A stretch of 64,000 nt of DNA, taken from Plantago ovata. Lineage: Eukaryota > Streptophyta > Magnoliopsida > Lamiales > Plantaginaceae. Both the position numbers and the translations under genes were made by a program. The DNA is taken from assembly GCA_028274465.1 (NCBI GenBank), contig CM051458.1, forward strand, positions 34,298,692 through 34,362,691, read 5' to 3'. The notes under the pieces are model-generated. The model was not told the origin of the DNA, made no database searches, and saw only the letters and a list, made by a program, of their open reading frames with translations. Below, piece after piece: positions 10,207 to 21,186 of the stretch. How positions within the stretch are numbered: the first letter of the stretch is position 1; the number at the start of each line of letters is the position of its first letter.

Positions 10207-10710
10207 TCAGTCTGTATGATCATAAGTGAATCGAAAGCCAGACACCTCAACGGAGTTTCCTGTGCCATTTAGTGCACCACGTGATGTAGCGACGCAAAAG
10301 CCACCAGGTTCATTCCCAATGTTGTTATGAAAATGGACTCTACCACCAATTGCCTCAATGTATTTTTTCATAAATCCAGGATCATATCCAGAACCAGTTG
10401 AGGATAGGATGTACACGTTGGGATTATTCTCCATGATCTTCTCTTTCATGTAGAATTGGAAATCAATAGATGACTCATCAATTGGTTGTGCAGCATTTAT
10501 CCACATCATTCTTGTCTCTTCCTCTTGATCGAGATGGATGTTCTTCTGTTTCATCGAACATGTTATTGTCCCGTCTTCCTTGTATACAAACTTGATCTTC
10601 ATATTCATTTGACTCTTGATGTTTATAATTTTGCAGCATGCCAGACCTCTGTGGTGACTAATTTCATTGTTGCCAACGATGAGAATGGTTTCTGCCTGAA
10701 CTTGCGCCAT
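10207..10710 (-). CDS. Unrecognised intact protein (167 aa)
   Basis: An uninterrupted frame from ATG (10708-10710) to TGA. Context around the start is AAAGATGGCG, good for a plant, and a TATA box lies about 95 bases upstream (10805-10813). The protein is hydrophilic, without signal peptide or membrane segment, and begins MAQVQAETILIVGNNE. Notable stretches are NIHLDQEEETRMMWI, STGSGYDPGFMKKYIEAIGG and NEPGGFCVATSRGALNGTG. I do not recognise the family. It is the only non-transposon frame here with promoter, start context and length all in order and no lesion. It is probably a real, lineage-restricted single-exon gene. No neighbouring gene suggests a role. Confidence 0.65.
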   Translation of the reverse strand: MAQVQAETILIVGNNEISHHRGLACCKIINIKSQMNMKIKFVYKEDGTITCSMKQKNIHLDQEEETRMMWINAAQPIDESSIDFQFYMKEKIMENNPNVYILSSTGSGYDPGFMKKYIEAIGGRVHFHNNIGNEPGGFCVATSRGALNGTGNSVEVSGFRFTYDHTD

Positions 10711-10804
10711 CTTTCGATTCTTTTGGTTAGTAGTTCCTTCTGCTCTGATTTTATTTCAGAATTTAGTGTTCTTCTATGGTGAAAAACGTTATTGTGTAGT
10801 ATAT

Positions 10805-10813
10805 TATTTATAG
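10805..10813 (-). promoter_or_regulatory. TATA box of the 167-aa gene
   Basis: Reads CTATAAATA on the minus strand. With the usual 30-base spacing the leader would be about 65-70 bases long, and contains no upstream ATG. Confidence 0.55.
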
Positions 10814-11044
10814 ATAGAGGAAAGATACCAAATTTGAAGAGGCACCTTCTTCAATAGTTGTGACTTTTCATTTGCAAACATTAACTTGAAGAGATGCACT
10901 CCTTCACAGATTTAATCCAAGTGTTGTGTCTCTTGAATATTAAAAGACCTGACTTTTCATCTTTAATCGAACAGTTCTAAATAATAATAATTCGATTCAT
11001 TAGATAATTTCTAATAACTCAATTATTACGAAACTCAAAGCAAA

Positions 11045-11154
<110 letters not shown>

Positions 11155-11399
11155 TAATCTGATTTGATAAATAAAATAAAAATAAAAGATTCAAGGTTAC
11201 ATAGATCATTACTTCATAACTAAAGGCCTTCAATAGAAGACTGAAAATAGAAATAACGATTGAATGTTCGAGTCTCAATGTCAGCAAGGCATTCGTAGCA
11301 TGTAGTATCATTATAGTGACCACAATTTGTCCACTCTTTACTACAAAACAAAGGAATATCAAAATTGTTCTCGAATACTCCATCATGTATCTTGTAAAT

Positions 11400-11830
11400 T
11401 TGAGTGCATAGCGACTATCGCCACATCTTGATACTCGTCAATCCTCCACGACTGCTCGCTACTTCTTTGAAGGCAGTGAAGCCTTGTTGCTTCACTGAAC
11501 TATTCGAATCGACCATTCTACAAATACACGAAGCATATGCAGCCATTTTGTGAGAGTGCTTCTCAAGCATCTCAAGCAAATAAGGCACCCTGCAAAAATC
11601 TTGTACTCGAACACATCAACCTGTAGAATATAGTTAAGAAGTTGAATATAAAATTTGTTCAAATATACACGTAGTAATAAGTAATCAACCAAATACATAC
11701 TATGAGCATGCTATAGTAAGTGTCCAACGATGCCAATGGATGAATTGGGACTGAAGAGACGTCAAGATCCTCATAAATCGATCAATACCAAACATGATCT
11801 TGAACGCTTTCATGCTGCAGTTAACAGAAA
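11400..11830 (-). pseudogene. Exon-like fragments of an unrecognised gene
   Basis: On the minus strand three protein-like pieces appear in order. Near 11780 is EDLDVSSVPIHPLASLD. Next, after a plausible GTATGT...CTACAG intron (about 11640-11705), is VDVFEYKIFAG. Last, below about 11590 and in another frame, is VPYLLEMLEKHSHKMAAYA, continuing open to a stop near 11420. The last piece is open for about 55 codons and looks like a helical protein. The frame change between pieces and the lack of a start or domain suggest an eroded or captured gene fragment. Confidence 0.3.
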
Positions 11831-12679
11831 TACAAACATCCATCAAGATCCAATAATAAGAAATTCGCATAATTTAAAAATAAAAAACGCATAAATATAT
11901 GGCTGGATGTTTTTATAAGAAAGAAGGAAGAAGAATTAAAATTACCAAAATTAGATGAATGAAAACTTACCAAAACAAATGAAATTGAATCTTTTCCATG
12001 AGCTCAAAATTTTTGCCACATAGTGTGAAAGCTCTAGAGAATGAAATTGGGCTCTCCTGGACCCCTAGCTTTCATGTATAGTTTATAGTTTATTACTAGA
12101 TTTGTAATGGTTCGATTTAAAAAAAAAGTATTTATCAACCAAATTAACGCCAAACACAATTTCATCTCGATCCTTTAAATGAGTTCACTATTCATCCGTT
12201 CTCACCTTTTTCTTAACATGAACTTAGCTCCAAACACTCTCTTAGTTGGAGTCTTTTCTACTCTATTTTTTTTTTTTTTTCCCCATCAAAATGCTCCCCA
12301 AAATGCATACTACAGTACCAAATTACATCATATCTTTCCACTAGGCACGTTCCAATAGAAGTTCCTCTTGTTTGTTTTTTGTTTTGCGATTTATTTTTCT
12401 TTTGTTTCGTTATATATATACTTAGTGGAACGTCACATTACTTAACTACCTCCTTAATATTAGGACCTAAACTGACATTCTAAAAACGTATCCATTATCA
12501 TGTTTCTTTATTAACCTCTATTGATACTTAAATAACTTAATGATGTAGTATCTGATGTTTAGATGCAACGGTTAATATTTAATAATAACAGTTGTGACTT
12601 TTCATGCATTATATATCCAGATTTTGTTTATGTAAAAATCAAATAACACATTTCTTATCAGGCTTCTTAGTTTACAATA
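11831..12679. other. Gene-free AT-rich stretch
   Basis: No coding or repeat structure that I can support apart from short T runs (12268-12281). Sequence from about 12655 onward is shared, inverted, with 42974-42996, marking the edge of the duplicated pogo/LTR block. Confidence 0.5.
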
Positions 12680-13684
12680 CAGTATAACCTCTATAAATTA
12701 ATAACCTTGGGACCATGAAAATTTGTTATCTTATCCAAATATTAATTTAGGTATAAATTAATATTTTATTAATTTACATAGTAGTCAATCCGTAAACGTG
12801 TAAACTTCATTTCGATCGTTCACCTAACACTACATCTAAGATCCAACCATGTGATGTTGGGATCATTCGATTTCAAGATAAAACATCCAAACGATTTTAT
12901 CGAATTCTATTGGAAAGTTATGAAATTGATATTCCCAATCCAGAGAACATAAACATCTTGTAAGCGATCAATCTTGTAATTTCAGCTTGGACAACTGATG
13001 TTAAGAATAATGCAATTGCTAATTATTTCCGTCATTGTAAGATTCAGACCATGGATATTGAAAATTTAGAAATTCCTCCACTGAACGAGGGAGGCATTCA
13101 TGAGCTCCAAGTCTAAATTAAGGAGTTGAACTATCGTAACAAAATGGATGTTGATGACCTTTTAAACTACCCTAGAGAAAATAATGTGACCGAGCTGATT
13201 ACCGATGAGCAACTCATTGAAGACATCATGGGACATGAAAAAAATGACAAAGTTGAAGATGATATTGTTGCATTGGAACCTGTTAGTCTAAAAGAAGCAA
13301 TACATGCGACACTCACATTGAATAGTTTTCTAGTTTCTACTATAGCATGAACATTGTACACCGGAGTTTCTAACTGCACTTAGAAAACTTAAAGATCATG
13401 TCTTGGGAGACATAAATTTCAATAAGAACCAAGTAACTATGGAGTTATTTTTCAAGAAAGTTGTGTAATTTAGTTACATATACTGTATATATTTTTTTAA
13501 TAAAATTTGTGAACTATTAATTTATGTATCGGATGTGACCTATTTGGTTCTAGGAAAAATTATTATCTTATAATATTAGTCAGTTTATTAATTTAGCACA
13601 TTGGTCCCAAATCGGGACCGGAGAAAATTATTATTTAATACAGGTTATTATTTTATCCAGGATTAATTTATGCAGGATCAACTG
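12680..13684 (+). mobile_element. pogo/Emigrant-type DNA transposon, copy 1
   Basis: The 1,005-bp element has imperfect terminal inverted repeats: left CAGTATAACCTCTATAAATT, right (reverse complement) CAGTTGATCCTGCATAAATT. It is flanked by TA on both sides (12678-12679 and 13685-13686). The left end closely resembles the TIR of the Arabidopsis Emigrant/Lemi1 pogo family as I recall it. A decayed C-terminal transposase piece lies inside. It is an internally deleted copy of a pogo-like (Tigger/DDE_1) element. Confidence 0.8.
12885..13350 (+). pseudogene. pogo-like transposase, C-terminal remnant
   Basis: In frame, with two stops (about 12961 and 13115), the sequence reads FYRILLESYEIDIPNPENI, then AINLVISAWTTDVKNN and IANYFRHCKI, and then an acidic tail from about 13126 to a stop at 13350. 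The W-x-x-V and N-x-FRHC-x-I pattern is the region just after the DDE core of plant Tigger/CENP-B-like transposases. The catalytic core and the HTH/CENP-B DNA-binding domain are absent, so the copy cannot move itself. Confidence 0.7.
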
Positions 13685-13693
13685 TACATTTCA

Positions 13694-15302
13694 TGTTGGT
13701 CCCTTTAAACAACAAGAAAAGACTAGAGGGGGGGGGGGTGAAAGTCTTTTCAAACTTTCGTCGTTTAAAACTTTCTCAGCAAGTGCTTATTACTTTTCAG
13801 TAATGAGTTTGCTGATACTTAACTTTCTCAGCAAGCGTAAGTTACTTTTCAGTAGCTAGGTTTGCTGATACTTAAAATCAGAGAGCGGAAGTCTTTGATA
13901 CAATAAGTGCTCTTTCAGTAAGTAAAGGTTTCAGCAAGTGATGTGAGTGACGGTGTACAGACAGATATGATTTGCTGAAAACTAAGTACAGTAAGTAAAT
14001 CACACAAACACTTTTATAGTGGTATCTGAGAGTGGCGTAATCTCTCAACTAATCCACTTTGTCCTTTCTAGGACTGAATCCACTAAGATATGATTGAGGT
14101 TCCTTACAATCTCCTATCTAGAGCGATTCAAACAGAAACCAAAGCACACTTGCTTCGTCTCCAACCTAATCTAGAGAACGCAACCTTGTTCTCCACCAAA
14201 CTTGGTACTTTTAATCAGCAAAACTATGCTCGATTAAGTTCCCCCTGAATATCACGCCTGAAAGGGTGTATTTTCAGTTAGAGAGTTTTGGGGTGAGATA
14301 ACTTAATTATAACTTATTCAGTTACAACAAGTAATCTAAGAAACACAACTTTGAATACTTTGCAGTAAACAAGTTTGATTGTTTCTGGTGTCAAGACTTG
14401 TTCTTGTTCGAAAGAAAGAACACTTAACTAATTTCTTAGCCGTGTAAGTTCTACTTCTTCACAAGTAGCTTTTTCAAGCTTTAAGTCTTGGAACGGATCA
14501 ATGGCAGTATAGAGAGTTTGAAGGTATGTGAGTTTAAGCACAAGTGAGAGTCTGATCACGTTGTTGACACACTTCAACTCTTCGCCGAATGACCTCTATT
14601 TATAGTGCAAGTAAGGAGCCGTTTGAATTTCAAATCCTAAGGCTTTTGTTCCTTAACATGTCACTATCTTGCTTTTGTACTTTCAGCAGCGTCCTTGTTT
14701 GTCTTCTAGTCTTCATGTCCTTCGCGTGCATGCTTTGCATTTAATGCATATTTGAATAGAATTCAAACAGTAACATTGGAGCGCAAATACAAGTACTTTC
14801 AGCAAGAGGTCACATATGTTCATCAGCAAGTGGTCAGTCTCAGTTTCAGCAAGCACAACCATATCTGTCTTTCAGATTCTTCACTTATGCAATGCAGTTG
14901 CTGAAGTTTCCACTTTCTGAGCACACGTGCCTTGTAATACCAGTATTCAGAAATTTCTTGTCTTCAGATCTTGAATCTTCAAGTCTTCAGATCTTCTATA
15001 TCTTCAAGTTTTCAGCCTTTGATAATCTTCAAGTTTGAGCGGTTCGAAATGCTTCAATATGTTGTAAAAAACAAAGTACATCATCAGCAATGCTTCAATA
15101 GGTTATTTTCTTTTCAGAAATAAGATACATCATAAGCGGTAAAAACACCCTATCTAGCACCTAATCTAAGTCATCAGCAAACGTTCCTCTTTTACAATGT
15201 CCTTAAAATTCTAAATTCCTATGGACCTTAAGAGTACTAGTTACTGGACTTTTCTTAATTTAGCATGGTTAATTGCTCATCAAAATTACAAGTTTCCTAA
15301 CA
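13694..15302 (-). mobile_element. Sirevirus-like copia LTR (3' LTR of a minus-strand element)
   Basis: A 1,609-bp repeat that is the reverse complement of the solo LTR at 40335-41960, beginning TGTTGGTCCC and ending TTTCCTAACA (TG...CA on either strand). The five bases before it are TTTCA (13689-13693), the complement of the TGAAA duplication around the solo LTR at 40335. It contains a long G run near 13727 and many TCAGCAA/TTGCTGA heptamers. A purine-rich tract follows on its right, so this is the 3' LTR of an element running leftward. Confidence 0.85.
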
Positions 15303-16688
15303 AATTTCCCCCTTTTTGATGTTAGCAATCCATGGCTAAATTAATTGTTACCCTTTTAGAGGTTTCTGATGTTGAATAAATCAGTTGATTAATGCAAGCA
15401 TACTTGAATAATAAACAGTAAGCATAATAAATTGCATAATCAAAAACAATAAGAGTCAAAAGCTTCATTGCTGATAGTTATCTTTCAAAAGTTTACAAGA
15501 AATAGCAGAGATAACTTAAAGAATCAGCAAACAAAAACTTTAACAAAAAACTATTACAGAGAGTTAAGCTCTTCCAGAGATTTTCTCAAAATCTCTCTTA
15601 CACTCTTCTCAGCATTGCAGTAAATTCAACACAGTCCTTTCGTAGTTTTCCAGAAGCCTACGGACTTGTAGTTGAAGAATTCTTGCTTTTTGCAGGCGGT
15701 ATGATGATGCTTTTCAGCATTCATTTCCATGTAATTAGTTACCCACAAATGCATGCCCCAATTGCTGGCATGGAGAAGCTTGTGTATCTGAAATGCTTTT
15801 TGGATGAATCTTTCTTAGCCAGAGAAGATCTTCTTCTTGATCCTTAGCAGTGAGATAGAATACTCATAAGGAATCAATCCAAGTCTCTTCTTTGTTCTTT
15901 GTTACTGGGTCAGAGTAGTAGTAAGCAATGCCAGGTGGTTTGATCAGATTTGGTTCTTGTTTATAGTCTTACCAATGGCGATTCTCTTACTGAGACCTCA
16001 AGATTCAACCATCTCCCAGCAATATTTCTTGGGAGGGATTCTTCCCTTTGATTTCTTTGGACCTTGAGTTCAATCCATTGAACATTTGATTCAAATGGCT
16101 GTAGGAAAGAACTCATTCACCAGCAAGTCTTCCAGCTTTAGATCCAGCAAACATGAATGTTCTGATTCATTCTGAGTGGTTTCTCATTGCTGGTCTTTGT
16201 GTATTCAATGCCGGAGCCAATAGCAATGCTGGCCAGCCTCTTTTCTTCCTGTCTTTGCCTTCTTCTTCTTTGCTTAGCATTGTCTTGATCTCTTGCTGAA
16301 GAGTCAGACGAGAAAAATGCTTGAGTGGCCAGACGGAGTCAAGGTGTTAAGGGTCTAGCTCTTATGGCTTGAGCTATTGTTTGATTGTCATCCTCTTCAT
16401 CATCTTCATTCAGATTGTGATGACTTTCAGTATGGCAAAAATCTTGAGTTTCAGCAGCGGTTTTCTCTTTTGGTACTTGCTGAATTCACTCAGATTCTGC
16501 TTGCCTTTTAGAACTTGCTCTTTTTCAGCAAGCGTTCTATGGGCAGTGGCACATCAACAGCAGGAGGGGTTTGGTTTCTTTTTCTGGTACTCTTCTTTTC
16601 CCCCTTAGACATGGATGCAATGCAACATAGAGTGATGTGCAGAGAATAGAACTCATGCACATTTCAGCAAGAGTGCTTAAACTGTTAT
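15303..16688 (-). mobile_element. 3' internal region of the Sirevirus-like element
   Basis: Immediately right of the LTR, AATTTCCCCCTTTTTGATG is the polypurine tract read on the minus strand. The rest lacks pol domains. At about 16200-16320 (minus) is a charged stretch, ARDQDNAKQRRRRQRQEEK, in a frame broken further on, which could be a remnant of the third ORF that some Sireviruses carry after pol. The sequence is rich in TTGCTGA motifs like the rest of the element. It stops at the N gap, so the pol part is unseen. Confidence 0.6.
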
Positions 16689-16788
16689 NNNNNNNNNNNN
16701 NNNNNNNNNNNNNNNNNNNNNNNNNNNNNNNNNNNNNNNNNNNNNNNNNNNNNNNNNNNNNNNNNNNNNNNNNNNNNNNNNNNNNNNN
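16689..16788. other. Assembly gap (100 N)
   Basis: Exactly 100 N, the usual placeholder for a gap of unknown size. It separates Sirevirus sequence from host DNA downstream of the disrupted gene. Confidence 0.99.
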
Positions 16789-17364
16789 AATCGAAGTAGG
16801 AAAAGTAATTTGAACCAGATTTCCTTTTCCATGTTTGGTTGTCCATAACAGCCCCTGATTATAGCGCAAAGTTTGTCCATATTATTATGAACAACATTAC
16901 ATTGTCTACAAGTCTAAACTTATTTTAATCCTATATAGATTTTCGTAGGCGAATCCACGTAGCGATATCAACCCCTGTACGCCTACTTACTTGAAAAAAT
17001 TCTGATTATGTGAGAACCAAGATTTACAGACTGATAGATGGTTAAGAAAAATACCAATAAAAGCAAGGCATAGCAATGGTTATTCGATCTAACAAACTGG
17101 GGAAATGAACAACAGAACACCAAATCTTCAAACATGAACAAAATGAACAACATTAAACACAGAATTCCAAATTGACAGAAATGTTTACCACATGAAAACC
17201 AGAAATAGATTAACAAAACAAAGCAAGTTTACGATTGCTAGGACCCCGTAAGATCACTAGCATGCCCACACAAAACAAAGCTTAAACCCAAATGTTGCAG
17301 TAGTTAAAAGTCTAAAAGTCTTAGGAACAATAGATTACAATAACTTGTTCATGGAACTTCATAT
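16789..17364. other. Host DNA, 3' flank of the disrupted gene
   Basis: AT-rich and without a supported gene. It follows the stop codon (17365-17367) of the minus-strand AT-hook/PB1-like gene and should hold that gene's 3' untranslated region. Confidence 0.5.
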
Positions 17365-17555
17365 TCACCAACCAGCATTCACCTTGAACGGGAGATCATC
17401 TTCAGCTCTTTTAGTCCCAGGAAGGCAACGGAGTGTGATGCGGTTTTCCTCCATGTTAGCAGAGACATACCAGTTCCTATCGACCGGATTCTTGGAAAGC
17501 TCCTCCTTTTCCTTGCTAAGAATCAATCTGGATAGCTCAAACCAGTTGTGGCGCT
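17365..17555 (-). pseudogene. AT-hook/PB1-like gene, 3' half of exon 2 (stranded by insertion)
   Basis: C-terminal part of the gene whose start lies at 31939. It enters at the target duplication GCGCT (17551-17555) and reads RHNWFELSRLILSKEKEEL, then NWYVSANM, ending at TGA 17365. With one copy of the duplication removed, the frame joins without a break to the upper half of exon 2 ending at 30810, and the three parts sum to 702 bases (234 codons including stop). The WYVS module marks it as a relative of the genes at 3116 and 4380. Confidence 0.8.
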
Positions 17556-18743
17556 TGATGAACGTGTATTTTACACCTTCATTCGAGTCTTTTTTCACCT
17601 ATTTTTGCTATCCTCTATGTTAATTTAGCTATATTGTAGAGCATTTTATTAGAATAGTGTCACGTTTCCCTTTAGTTTGCATTTTACAGGTTTTAGGTGA
17701 AAAACGTGGTTTTCCGGGCAATTATATTGAAGAGAACGAAGAATCGGTGTTCCGAGGACATTTTTGGAGTATCTAGAAGATTCCGGATAGGATTTGAAGA
17801 CTAGGGGTCGAGTCTGAAAGCTAAAAGGTCACTAGAAGGCAAAAACCGAGTCCGAAAAGGAAAAGAAATCCAAAAACGCGTCCTTGGCCGACTGGAACTC
17901 CCGAGCGATTCGCCCGGGACGTGGGGCGGTTCGCCCCACACCAGGCGGTTCGCCCGGTGTGTGGGGCGACTCGCCCCACACGTTCCGAACTCCTATATAT
18001 AGTTGCTCAGTTTTCTCCGTTTTTTCATCCTTTCTCAAACCTTTTTTCATACCTTTCTCATTAGTTTTAGGTAGGAATTCTCCAGAGCCTGTTATGGGAA
18101 TTCTTAGCATAGGAGATACTTTTTCTTATCGATTTGGAGCTTGTGAGATCGCGATTCTTCAGAGATTGACAACCTTCGGTAACATTGTATCTCAGATTTT
18201 TCTATTTATATTTATATCTTTCAACATGTTTTCATTCAATCTTGCTATGATTTCTGTTGATTGCATGACATCTATGAGTAGCTAAATCTATCGTTGGTGA
18301 TAGTATGTGATTTCTTAGCGAAGGGTTAATAATTATGTTGATGGCGGTAAAGCGAATCAGACTTTGAGTTATTGCTTTATTTCTTTGATCTATCTAAGCC
18401 CTCTATCTTCGTAGTGTTGAATAAAACGGAACACATTGGACAATTCATGATCAAAGATCTCTATGCAAAACGATCGGGTACTTCATGCATGATTATTAAC
18501 CCGCTATGCTTTGAATGATCATACTATCACTAAGTTCCATTATCTTGATAAAAAAACCTGTGCTAAGTCGTTTGTTGATTTTATACTTTAAGTTAGATTA
18601 GATAAAGCTAGTTATAATCCTTAGAGATCGACACTCGAGGTTATTTTACTGCTACACTACGGTTTTCGTTGTAGTTGTGAATTGCCTTTGGCTAAAAACA
18701 AATTTATTTGATTAATTTGAATCTGACAAATTTCGGTTCATCA
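17556..18743 (+). repeat. LTR1, 5' LTR of the composite gypsy element
   Basis: 1,188 bp. A palindrome cluster of GGCGANTCGCC type lies at 17902-17981, with TATATATA at 17994-18001 directly after it, which is the expected U3 promoter arrangement. Compared with LTR3 it has a 22-base extra stretch near 18030 and lacks the roughly 10-base repeat AAATGCGTCC. Confidence 0.9.
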
Positions 18744-18746
18744 AAT

Positions 18747-18764
18747 TGGCGCCGTTGCCGGGGA
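18747..18764 (+). promoter_or_regulatory. Primer-binding site, tRNA-Asp type
   Basis: TGGCGCCGTTGCCGGGGA begins three bases after LTR1. This sequence is the known Athila-group PBS complementary to the 3' end of tRNA-Asp. Confidence 0.85.
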
Positions 18765-19017
18765 CTATACTCCTTTTTTTTGTTTAGCTTTATATATATA
18801 TTTTCAGCATTCAATTCCTAGTCTTAGTAGTATTAGTCTTTTTCGATTTTTATAGGTGATTTCCAGAAGAAAAAAAAATTTCTTGATCTTCGAGATTTCT
18901 AACGAGACTAATTTTCAGTTTTGAGTTACTCCTGTTCTAGATTTCCAGGTATGACGACCTTAAAAGCTCGCTTGTACACCTACATTCTCGCAAGTCAAGA
19001 AAGGGTCAGCTATATAC

Positions 19018-20574
19018 TTGGAAGAAGAGTTATCGGGGTATGAGGTAACAAGTTCTGTAGTAAGATGGATACCAAGGTTCGAAGATGGAGTGGGGATGAA
19101 TCCGTTAAGCTTCATCAGATCCTATGAGGAAGAAATAGCAAAATTTCCAGCAAAAGGGTTCACCGAGGACCAATTATGCAGGAAATTATTTTCTTTTGCT
19201 CTGGGATATGAACCGAGAATTTGGATGGCAAGGTTAGCACCAGGATCACTGAGGACCTGGGGCCAAGTAGTAGAGGAGTTCTTGGCACGTTTTATGCCTT
19301 ACCATGAGACGATTGCCCAGCGGAATCGGATCAAACACTTCAAGCAAGGAGAGTACGAGCGGTTCTGTGACACCTATGAACGTTCTGAGCTGTATAAACG
19401 TGAGTGCCCCCATCACTGTTTCGACGAAGGGGAGCTGATTTGGTATTTTGTTGGTGGTCTACGTGATGATGTTAGGCTTCAAGTGGATGGGATGTGTGGA
19501 GGATTAGAAGAATGTACAGTTGAAGAGGCAGAGAAGGTCTTTCAAAAGTACGCAAATGGATCTGCACAATCTGAGAGGATAATGTCGAGTCAAGTCACCA
19601 ATGTGAATTCAAATTGGGGCGAAACTGAAGGCTTATACGAAGGATATTCTGAAGACGAAGATATCAGTGAAGAGGATGAACTTGCATTTTACGCAGGGAT
19701 TAAGGCCATTGAGAGTGTTTTTGAGATAGCACACGCAGGGCAAGCTGAAAACAATCTTCGCATCGAAAAGGCTTTTGAAGTAGTCGAAGTAACTGAGCAA
19801 CTTATCAAGGAACTTAGCTTGTTGAAGTGTGAAAAGGCAGAAGAGGTTCATCAAACTGAAGGAGAGAAGGTTTTAGACGAAGACGCCCCCCTGGAAGTGG
19901 GGCCCGTACCGCCCGGCGTGGGGGGCGAATCGCCCCCCATAGGCAGAGAGTTGGGGTCGATTCGGCTCGCCCCAGGCGAATCGCCCGGGGTAGGGGGCGA
20001 ATCACCTCCCAGCTCCAGGGAGCTGGACGACCCCAACTCCCCTGTTTCGACATCTGAAGCTGATTTCATTGATCCCAAGCCACTTCCAACTGTTACTACT
20101 AAGGAACCTGAGTACGAAGAAGTGAATCTACTACTCCGTGGAGGAAAGATGACCAAAATTCCTAACTTCGTGCGTCCTAAATGTATTAAAACTACTGGGA
20201 CCGAGAATGGAGGACCAAACACAGAACAAGAGGTTAGTGAAAGTTCCAAAGAACCTCAAGAGAAGGATGATGAACCTAGACCATCTGAAGAAGACATGGT
20301 TGATGATGAAGTCGAAGGGGGCACTCCTACGCCAGTGGTACTTCACAAATCTTCTAATCCATATGTGTCCCCGAAACCACATGTACCTTTCCCAAGTCGG
20401 ATCAAGCCAGCCAAGAAGGATATTCAAGAGTCACCTCTATTTCAACGCCTATCAAAAGTGGAAGTCAATGTGCCTCTCTTGAAGTTAATCCAAAACATTC
20501 CGGCTTATACGAAATTCTTTCGTGAGATGAAGAACAAAAGGGTTACTTCAAGAAAGGAAGTTAATAGGGGTTGA
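19018..20574 (+). CDS. Gag of element A (start lost)
   Basis: A long open frame of 518 codons ending TGA at 20574; it encodes the capsid-type Gag of the Athila group. The retrotransposon gag domain spans residues about 45-190, including LFSFALGYEPRIWMARL, GSLRTWGQVVEEFLARFMP and ECPHHCF. No ATG opens this frame: 19018 is a TTG. The ATG that would be expected, at 18951, is in another frame and stops after about 30 codons, so a frameshift near 19000 has separated start from body. The first in-frame ATG is at about 19096. Residues about 285-345 are rich in Pro-Gly-Glu-Ser and are encoded by the palindrome cluster (19889-20010) that also occurs in the LTR. Confidence 0.75.
   Translation: MEEELSGYEVTSSVVRWIPRFEDGVGMNPLSFIRSYEEEIAKFPAKGFTEDQLCRKLFSFALGYEPRIWMARLAPGSLRTWGQVVEEFLARFMPYHETIAQRNRIKHFKQGEYERFCDTYERSELYKRECPHHCFDEGELIWYFVGGLRDDVRLQVDGMCGGLEECTVEEAEKVFQKYANGSAQSERIMSSQVTNVNSNWGETEGLYEGYSEDEDISEEDELAFYAGIKAIESVFEIAHAGQAENNLRIEKAFEVVEVTEQLIKELSLLKCEKAEEVHQTEGEKVLDEDAPLEVGPVPPGVGGESPPIGRELGSIRLAPGESPGVGGESPPSSRELDDPNSPVSTSEADFIDPKPLPTVTTKEPEYEEVNLLLRGGKMTKIPNFVRPKCIKTTGTENGGPNTEQEVSESSKEPQEKDDEPRPSEEDMVDDEVEGGTPTPVVLHKSSNPYVSPKPHVPFPSRIKPAKKDIQESPLFQRLSKVEVNVPLLKLIQNIPAYTKFFREMKNKRVTSRKEVNRG
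19889..20010 (+). repeat. GGCGANTCGCC palindrome cassette inside gag A
   Basis: GC-rich stretch with GGGGGCGAATCGCCCCCC and AGGCGAATCGCCCGG, in frame within gag A, where it encodes repeats such as PGESPGVGGESPP. The same kind of cluster occurs in U3 of every LTR here and before the internal leader at 24916-25046. Confidence 0.8.
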
Positions 20575-20602
20575 GACGGTAAATTCAATTGCCGGGTGAC
20601 CT

Positions 20603-21186
20603 GTGAAGAAGAAAGATCCTGGAAGTTTCATCATCAACATCGCTTTGGGGAATGGTCGAACCACGAAGGCAATGCTTGACTTGGGGGCCAGTATTAACTT
20701 AATGCCCTATTCGGTATACAAGGCCCTGGATCTCGGTGAATTGACACCAACTGATATGGTTGTCCAAATGGCGGACCAAAGTGTCAAGAGGCCAGTAGGG
20801 ATAATAAAGGATATCCTTGTGAAAGTGGACAAATTGATAATTCCAGCTGATTTTGTGGTAATGAAGTCTGCAGACGAGGGAAAGAGCCATATTCGCGAAC
20901 ACGTGGTACTACTTGGGAGACCATTCATGGCAACTACCTTGAACTCAAAGGCAAGAAAATAACCATGGAAGTAATGGGTGAGAAGGTTGAATTGGTAGGA
21001 TGTAGCATCGGAGATAAGGAAGTCGTGGAAGAATTAAATTTTGTCGATTGCTATGAATCTGTGATTTTCGAATTTCATCATTGCTATGATAATCGTGAAC
21101 CTCTTGAGGAGGCACTAACCATGCAGGCCGAGACATGCTACATGACCGAAGAAGCAAGGGAACTAGTTGAAATAATGAATAGCTGA
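20603..21186 (+). pseudogene. Aspartic protease of element A, frameshifted
   Basis: Frame 20603-20962 carries the retropepsin-type region: AMLDLGASINLMPYSVYKAL, where DLGAS is the usual Athila form of the DTGA/DSGA active site. It continues with VQMADQS, GIIKDILVKV, IPADFVVM and LLGRPFM. It lies in a different frame from gag A, after a stop, and shifts again near 20950; the tail runs to TGA at 21184-21186, which overlaps the first bases of LTR2. Everything downstream that belonged to A's pol up to the RT thumb is absent. Confidence 0.75.

Noticed and set aside
12655..15302. CRISPR-like or satellite array suggested by frequent TCAGCAA repeats
   Set aside because: The heptamers are irregularly spaced, occur in both orientations and lie inside an LTR; there are no spacers, and the DNA is plant nuclear.
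17884..18285. Pro/Gly-rich open frame in LTR1
   Set aside because: It is produced by the GC-rich palindrome cluster and runs across the TATA box and presumed transcription start; similar frames on both strands appear at every cluster.
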